Positions 7,144-13,517 of a stretch of 13,517 bases of DNA are shown in pieces; the stretch's first letter is position 1; every line of letters starts with the position of its first letter. This stretch comes from Pseudomonadota bacterium. GTDB taxonomy: Bacteria > Pseudomonadota > Gammaproteobacteria > Burkholderiales > Burkholderiaceae. Where the stretch lies: assembly GCA_021783435.1 (NCBI GenBank), contig JAJXUC010000104.1, forward strand, positions 1 to 13,517. The letters are read 5' to 3'. A program made the position numbers and the translations under genes. Below the pieces are notes generated by a model. It saw only the letters and a list, made by a program, of their open reading frames with translations. It had not been told where the DNA came from and searched no databases.

Positions 7144-7836
7144 TTACTTGGTCACCATGTGTGAACCCACGATCTCGACCACAGCGCGGCGATTCGGGGC
7201 CTGGCACTCGACCTGTTGCTTGAAGGTACCCTTGCAGCTCTTGGGATCGACACGGAAATCGGTCTTGCCCTTGCCTTCGATGTAGATTTTGTCAGCCGGA
7301 ATGCCCTTGCTGACCAGATAGGCCTTGACGGCCTCGGCGCGGCGCAGGGACAGTTTCTGGTTGTAGGCCACGCTGCCGAAGCTGTCGGTGTAGCCGGTGG
7401 AAACCACAGTCTCGAGGTTCACGGCCTTGATCTTCTCGGCCAAGCCATCGAGCGCCTCCTTGCCGGCCGGCTGCAGAACCGCCTTGTTGAACTGGAAGAA
7501 TGTATCGGCCGAGAAAGTCACCTTCTCGCTCACAGGAACCGGAGCGGGTGCAGGTGCGGGTACGGGTGCCGGAGCGGGTGCGGGTTCTGGCGCGGGAGCC
7601 GGGGCCGGGGCCTCGACCTTGGCGACGATGGCGCCGTCGCAACCCTTCGCAGCCGTCGCCGGAGTCCAGAAGCCGTCGCGCCAGCACAGTTGGTTATCTC
7701 CGCTCCTCCACACCAGACCGTATGGATCCTGCCAATTGTTGATGCTCGTGGCATCTTGCGCAAAGGCAACCGTGCTCACAGTGGCCGTCATGGCGGCGAC
7801 TGCCAGAAGCTTGACAAATTTATGTGCTTTATTCAT
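7144..7836 (-). CDS. ompA: OmpA family outer-membrane/peptidoglycan-linking protein
   Basis: This 230-residue envelope protein is expected to anchor the outer membrane to peptidoglycan. Residues 1-26 are a signal peptide (MNKAHKFVKLLAVAAMTATV then AFA, cleavage before QDA). A short N-terminal domain of about 50 residues follows, with GDNQLCWRDGFWTPATAAKG (46-65) and Cys51/Cys66. Then comes a Pro/Ala-rich linker (about 75-102), then the OmpA C-terminal domain (about 103-230) with GYTDSFGS (148-155, Asp151), LSLRRAEAVKAYL (162-174) and NRRAVVEI (215-222), the residues that hold diaminopimelate. Cys201 and Cys211 form a likely disulfide. There is no eight-stranded barrel as in E. coli OmpA (about 346 residues); this short form is usual in Burkholderiales, for example Bordetella. 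ATG at 7834-7836 has GAAAGGA (7843-7849) upstream. A strong terminator follows. Confidence 0.94.
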   Translation of the reverse strand: MNKAHKFVKLLAVAAMTATVSTVAFAQDATSINNWQDPYGLVWRSGDNQLCWRDGFWTPATAAKGCDGAIVAKVEAPAPAPAPEPAPAPAPVPAPAPAPVPVSEKVTFSADTFFQFNKAVLQPAGKEALDGLAEKIKAVNLETVVSTGYTDSFGSVAYNQKLSLRRAEAVKAYLVSKGIPADKIYIEGKGKTDFRVDPKSCKGTFKQQVECQAPNRRAVVEIVGSHMVTK

Positions 7837-7842
7837 CGTTTT

Positions 7843-7849
7843 TCCTTTC
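7843..7849 (-). promoter_or_regulatory. Ribosome binding site of ompA
   Basis: GAAAGGA on the minus strand, 6 bases before the ATG at 7836. It fixes the start at the signal peptide, although the frame continues open upstream. Confidence 0.75.
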
Positions 7850-8145
7850 AAGAGTAAGGACAGCAACAGCTTGTAACTTATAAGCTCATCAAGGTGAGCC
7901 GGAGCCATGGCATACACAGGGCCAAGCCCAAAGGAATCTCCAGTCCTTCTATTTTGCCACAGGATTTGTAGGACGTGGACGACAAATCGTCGGCCTTGGA
8001 ACAGCGCACGCCTGTCCGTAGCGGTTAGAGCGTCGCGCGGATGGATTGGCAGCGTCTCGTACCCCCGCGCTGCTACCATTGAAAGCTTGATTTTTGATGG
8101 CGCCGCGCGTGCAAACCCGCTGTGGCGCCTCGCACTGGGTCCCGA
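7850..8145. promoter_or_regulatory. Divergent ompA-gyrA intergenic region
   Basis: No gene is visible in this roughly 300-bp gap, which is noticeably more AT-rich than its surroundings in places. It must hold promoters for ompA (minus) and gyrA (plus). For ompA, an AT-rich stretch with TATAAG and TTACAAG lies at 7871-7883, with a hairpin AGCTTGT-AACTT-ATAAGCT (7868-7886) that would sit in the 5' leader. For gyrA, TTGGCA (8046-8051) and TACCAT (8074-8079) resemble -35 and -10 boxes, but their 22-base spacing is too long for a normal sigma-70 promoter. GGCGCC occurs at 8099-8104 and 8124-8129 just before gyrA and could pair as a leader hairpin. All regulatory roles are inferred. Confidence 0.4.
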
Positions 8146-10740
<2,595 letters not shown>

Positions 10741-10756
10741 CCCCGCCCCGAGCGCG

Positions 10757-11854
10757 ATGCAGACCCGACCCTACAACTTCTCGGCCGGACCGGCGGCCAT
10801 GCCTGAAGACGTGCTGCGGCAGGCCGCGGCGGAAATGCTCGACTGGCATGGCAGCGGCATGAGCGTGATGGAAATGAGCCATCGCGGCGTGCATTTCGCG
10901 CGCATCATCGAGCAGGCCGAGTCCGATCTGCGCGAGCTCCTCGCCGTTCCCGCCGACTATCACGTGCTGTTCATGCAGGGCGGCGCGCTGGCCGAAAACG
11001 CCATCGTTCCACTCAATCTCTCGCGCGCAGCGAAAGCCGACTACGTGGTGACCGGCGCATGGTCGCAAAAAAGCCAGTTGGAGGCGCGCAAATACTGCGA
11101 CGTGCACCTGGCCGCGCAGGCCGACGCCTCGAACGGCTACGACCGCATCCCGCCATTGCACACCTGGCAGCCGCGCCCGGATGCGCAGTACCTGCACTAC
11201 TGCGCCAATGAAACCATCGACGGCGTGGAATTCCATGACGTGCCGGGTAGCTTCGGCCTGCCGCTGGTGGCCGACATGTCCTCCACCATCCTGTCGCGGC
11301 CCATCGATGTGGCCGCCCATGCCTGCATCTATGCCGGGGCGCAAAAGAACATCGGCCCCGCCGGCCTGACGCTGGTCATCGTCCATCGCGACGCCGTCGG
11401 CCACGCCCTCCCCGCCTGTCCCAGCGCATTCGACTACGCCGTGGCCGCCAGGAACGGCTCGATGTACAACACGCCGCCGACCTACGCCATCTACATCGCC
11501 GGGCTGGTCTTCCAGTGGCTCAAGCGCCAAACGGAGGGAAGCCTGCAGGGCATCGCGGCCATCGCCGAACGCAACCGCAGGAAGGCCGAACTGCTCTATC
11601 AGTGCATCGACGCCTCGGCCCTGTACGACAACCGCGTTGCGAAGGCGGACCGCTCACGCATGAACGTGCCGTTCTTCCTGCGCGACGAGGCCCTGAACGA
11701 GGCCTTCCTCCAGGGCGCGCAAAGCCACGGCCTGCTGCAACTCAAGGGCCACAAGTCGGTGGGCGGCATGCGCGCCAGCATCTACAACGCCATGCCCCTG
11801 GCCGGCGTGCAGGCGCTGGTGGACTACATGCAGGCCTTTGAACGCGACCATTGA
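10757..11854 (+). CDS. serC: Phosphoserine aminotransferase
   Basis: SerC is a pyridoxal-phosphate enzyme that converts 3-phosphohydroxypyruvate to phosphoserine in serine synthesis, and acts on the analogous intermediate in pyridoxine synthesis. The 365-residue product fits the family (about 360). It starts [17 protein letters not shown], then [14 protein letters not shown] (31-44), [14 protein letters not shown] (72-85), VVTGAWSQK (97-105), NETIDGVEF (151-159), and the PLP lysine Lys197 in [13 protein letters not shown] (192-204). The end has [20 protein letters not shown] (326-345), where Arg339 should bind the substrate. The start is uncertain: ATG 10757 matches the family N-terminus, while ATG 10733 would overlap the gyrA stop by 8 bases and add eight residues. 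Only 16 bases separate it from gyrA, so co-transcription is likely. No key residue appears missing. Confidence 0.96.
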   Translation: MQTRPYNFSAGPAAMPEDVLRQAAAEMLDWHGSGMSVMEMSHRGVHFARIIEQAESDLRELLAVPADYHVLFMQGGALAENAIVPLNLSRAAKADYVVTGAWSQKSQLEARKYCDVHLAAQADASNGYDRIPPLHTWQPRPDAQYLHYCANETIDGVEFHDVPGSFGLPLVADMSSTILSRPIDVAAHACIYAGAQKNIGPAGLTLVIVHRDAVGHALPACPSAFDYAVAARNGSMYNTPPTYAIYIAGLVFQWLKRQTEGSLQGIAAIAERNRRKAELLYQCIDASALYDNRVAKADRSRMNVPFFLRDEALNEAFLQGAQSHGLLQLKGHKSVGGMRASIYNAMPLAGVQALVDYMQAFERDH

Positions 11855-11869
11855 CACCGCTGCTTCGCC

Positions 11870-12943
11870 ATGGATGCCGACCTCACGCCCTTGCGCGCGC
11901 AAATCGATGCGCTGGACCGCCAGTTGCTCGACCTGTTGAACCAACGCGCGAAGCTGGCCCAGCGCATCGGCGAGCACAAGCAACGCCTGGACATGCCGGT
12001 GTTCCGCCCCGAACGCGAGCGGGAAGTCATCGCCAAGGTCCAGCAGGCCAATGCAGGCCCGTTGCAAGGCACCGGCATCGCGTCGATCTGGCGCGAGATC
12101 ATGTCGGCTTGCCGCGCCCTCGAAGCCAGACAGCAAATCGCTTTCCTCGGCCCGGAAGGGACCTACAGCGAACAGGCGGCGCGCCAATTCTTCGGTTCCA
12201 GCTGCGCTTTCCTGCCTTGTGCCGACCTCGACGAGGTCTTCCGCAGCCAGCTCTCGGGAGCCAGCGCGCATGCCGTGGTCGCGATCGAGAACTCGACCGA
12301 GGGCGCCGTGGCGCGCACCCTCGACCTCCTGCTTGCGCACCCGGTGCTGATCTGCGGCGAAATCAGTCTCGCCATCCACCACAACCTCTTGCGCAAACGC
12401 CCCGGCATCGATGGCATTCGCGCCGTTCTGGCGCATCCGCAGGCGCTGGCGCAGTGCCGGCAATGGCTGGATGCACACTTGCCGGCCATCGAGCGCCGCG
12501 CCGTGGCGAGCAACGCCGAAGGGGCACGCCTGGCGGCGCAGGACGAAGCGCTCGCGGCCATCGCCGGCGAGCAGGCCGCCAGCCAGTACCTGCTGCACGT
12601 CGCGGCGGCGCGTATTCAGGATGAGGCGCAGAATCGCACCCGTTTCGTGGTCCTGGGCACGCAGACGCCCCAGCCCACCGGACACGACCGCACGAGCTTG
12701 ATTCTGTCCGTGCCCAACCGGGCCGGCGCGGTGTTCGAGATGCTCAAGCCACTGGCCGAGCACGGCGTGAGCATGAGCCGGTTCGAATCCCGCCCGGCCC
12801 GCTCCGGCGCCTGGGAATACTTCTATTACATCGACCTCGAAGGCCACCAGGACGATCCGCCGGTGCGCCAGGCGCTCGACGAGCTGCGCCGCGCCTGCGC
12901 CTTTTTCAAGAATCTTGGCTCTTATCCGATCTGGCAAGAATGA
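11870..12943 (+). CDS. pheA: Bifunctional chorismate mutase/prephenate dehydratase (P-protein)
   Basis: PheA converts chorismate to prephenate and then phenylpyruvate, the committed branch to phenylalanine. The 357-residue product has three parts. An AroQ-type chorismate mutase covers about 1-88 (LRAQIDALDRQLLDLLNQRA, 8-27, and FRPEREREV, 45-53). Prephenate dehydratase covers about 90-265 with FLGPEGTYSEQAA (92-104), AIENSTEGAV (138-147) and the catalytic TRF motif (257-259, NRTRFVVLG). A C-terminal ACT domain (about 273-357) carries the ESRP motif (306-309), which in the family binds Phe for feedback inhibition. Length and order match the P-protein of proteobacteria. It starts 15 bases after serC; no strong ribosome site is visible. 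The presence of ESRP suggests the enzyme remains Phe-inhibited. hisC follows 41 bases later. Confidence 0.97.
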   Translation: MDADLTPLRAQIDALDRQLLDLLNQRAKLAQRIGEHKQRLDMPVFRPEREREVIAKVQQANAGPLQGTGIASIWREIMSACRALEARQQIAFLGPEGTYSEQAARQFFGSSCAFLPCADLDEVFRSQLSGASAHAVVAIENSTEGAVARTLDLLLAHPVLICGEISLAIHHNLLRKRPGIDGIRAVLAHPQALAQCRQWLDAHLPAIERRAVASNAEGARLAAQDEALAAIAGEQAASQYLLHVAAARIQDEAQNRTRFVVLGTQTPQPTGHDRTSLILSVPNRAGAVFEMLKPLAEHGVSMSRFESRPARSGAWEYFYYIDLEGHQDDPPVRQALDELRRACAFFKNLGSYPIWQE

Positions 12944-12984
12944 GGTCGCGCCACGCACACGACCCACGACCCGACCCGCACACC

Positions 12985-13517
12985 ATGACAACAGCCAAAG
13001 CCGCAGCGCCCCGGTGGGGAACCGGTTATATCCGCACGATCTCGCCGTATGTGGGGGGAAGACCGATCGCCGAGGTCGCGCGCGAAATCGGCATGGATGA
13101 GGCCCGCATCGTCAAACTTGCGTCCAACGAAAACCCCTTGGGCATGTCGCCTGCAGCGCGCCAGGCCGTCGTGGACGCGCTGACCCAGACGCCGCGCTAT
13201 CCGGACAACGACGGCTATGCGCTGCGCCAGGCCCTGGCGGCGCACCTGGGGCTGCCGGCCGACTGGATCGTACTCGGCCACGGCTCCAGCGACATTCTGG
13301 AAATGGCCGCGCGCGCCCTGCTGAGCGAAAGCGATTCCTGTGTCTATGCGCAATACGGCTTCATCGTCTACCAGCTCGCGGTGCAACAGGCCGGAGCCCG
13401 TCACATCGTCGTGCCGGCGCGCGACTACGGCCACGACCTGCAGGCCATGGCTGCCGCCATCGAGCCGACGACGCGCCTGGTCTACCTGGCCAACCCGAAC
13501 AACCCGACCGGCACCTT
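12985..13517 (+). CDS. hisC: Histidinol-phosphate aminotransferase HisC (3' end outside window)
   Basis: This is a pyridoxal-phosphate aminotransferase of the class I/II fold. HisC converts imidazole-acetol phosphate and glutamate to histidinol phosphate; copies beside pheA often also, or mainly, transaminate prephenate or phenylpyruvate. The frame is open for 177 codons from ATG 12985 to the right edge, about half of the usual 355-370 residues. Visible are SPYVGGRPI (20-28), KLASNENPLG (44-53), the glycine-rich PLP phosphate loop HGSSDILEMAARA (97-109 region), and NPNNPTGT (170-177) at the edge. The PLP lysine lies outside the window. Position after gyrA-serC-pheA matches the hisC2-type copy of Burkholderiales, usually followed by tyrA and aroA. 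Whether a second hisC exists in a his operon cannot be seen, so histidine versus aromatic role is open. Confidence 0.93.
   Translation, partial: MTTAKAAAPRWGTGYIRTISPYVGGRPIAEVAREIGMDEARIVKLASNENPLGMSPAARQAVVDALTQTPRYPDNDGYALRQALAAHLGLPADWIVLGHGSSDILEMAARALLSESDSCVYAQYGFIVYQLAVQQAGARHIVVPARDYGHDLQAMAAAIEPTTRLVYLANPNNPTGT

Noticed and set aside
7530..7742. Gly/Ala repeat reading frames opposite the ompA linker
   Set aside because: They are mirror translations of the Pro/Ala linker codons, not a separate repeat protein.
8046..8079. Sigma-70 promoter for gyrA (TTGGCA ... TACCAT)
   Set aside because: Spacing of 22 bases is outside the normal 16-18 range, so I do not list it as a promoter on its own; it is mentioned only in the intergenic entry.
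11654..12991. A 445-codon antisense frame over serC and pheA
   Set aside because: It is explained by codon bias of the sense genes. It crosses two genes, shows no family resemblance and has low-complexity shadow composition.

Overview
This is a GC-rich (roughly 65% by eye), gene-dense chromosomal window from a betaproteobacterium, almost certainly of the order Burkholderiales. The evidence is the gene order (pmbA / darP-mog; gph-ubiG-ompA / gyrA-serC-pheA-hisC), the short barrel-less OmpA with a proline/alanine linker, and the close match of the core proteins to what I remember of Burkholderiales homologues. The genus cannot be fixed from the sequence alone. I see no insertion sequence, phage gene, tRNA, rRNA or CRISPR array.

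Layout. (1) 1-849, minus strand: the 5' part of pmbA/tldE, cut by the left edge. (2) 952-2116, plus strand: darP (yjgA), overlapped by mog, the molybdopterin adenylyltransferase. (3) 2255-5224, plus strand: a three-gene ABC importer (periplasmic binding protein, permease, ATPase) of the WtpABC/ModABC molybdate/tungstate type. (4) 5261-5647, plus strand: yccF, a small inner-membrane protein. (5) 5659-7836, minus strand: gph, ubiG and ompA, with a strong intrinsic terminator between ompA and ubiG. (6) 8146 to the right edge, plus strand: gyrA, serC, pheA and hisC, the last cut by the edge.

How the genes fit together. Mog activates molybdopterin for metal insertion, and the next genes encode an importer for the oxyanion that Mo/W cofactor synthesis needs, so 1493-5224 reads as a supply-and-assembly module for Mo or W enzymes. 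UbiG (ubiquinone synthesis) and Gph (phosphoglycolate disposal) are translationally coupled. SerC, PheA and HisC follow gyrA closely; they cover serine/pyridoxine, phenylalanine and histidine (or aromatic) aminotransfer steps, a supraoperon known from many proteobacteria.

Nothing here is a clearly new system. The points most worth a second look are Gln at position 83 of GyrA, in the quinolone-resistance region; the archaeal-like WtpA binding protein beside mog, with a possible ligand change; a 12-bp palindrome in front of that operon; and paired hairpins after ompA. Two genes running off the window edges (pmbA and hisC) are easy to miss because neither is a complete reading frame here.
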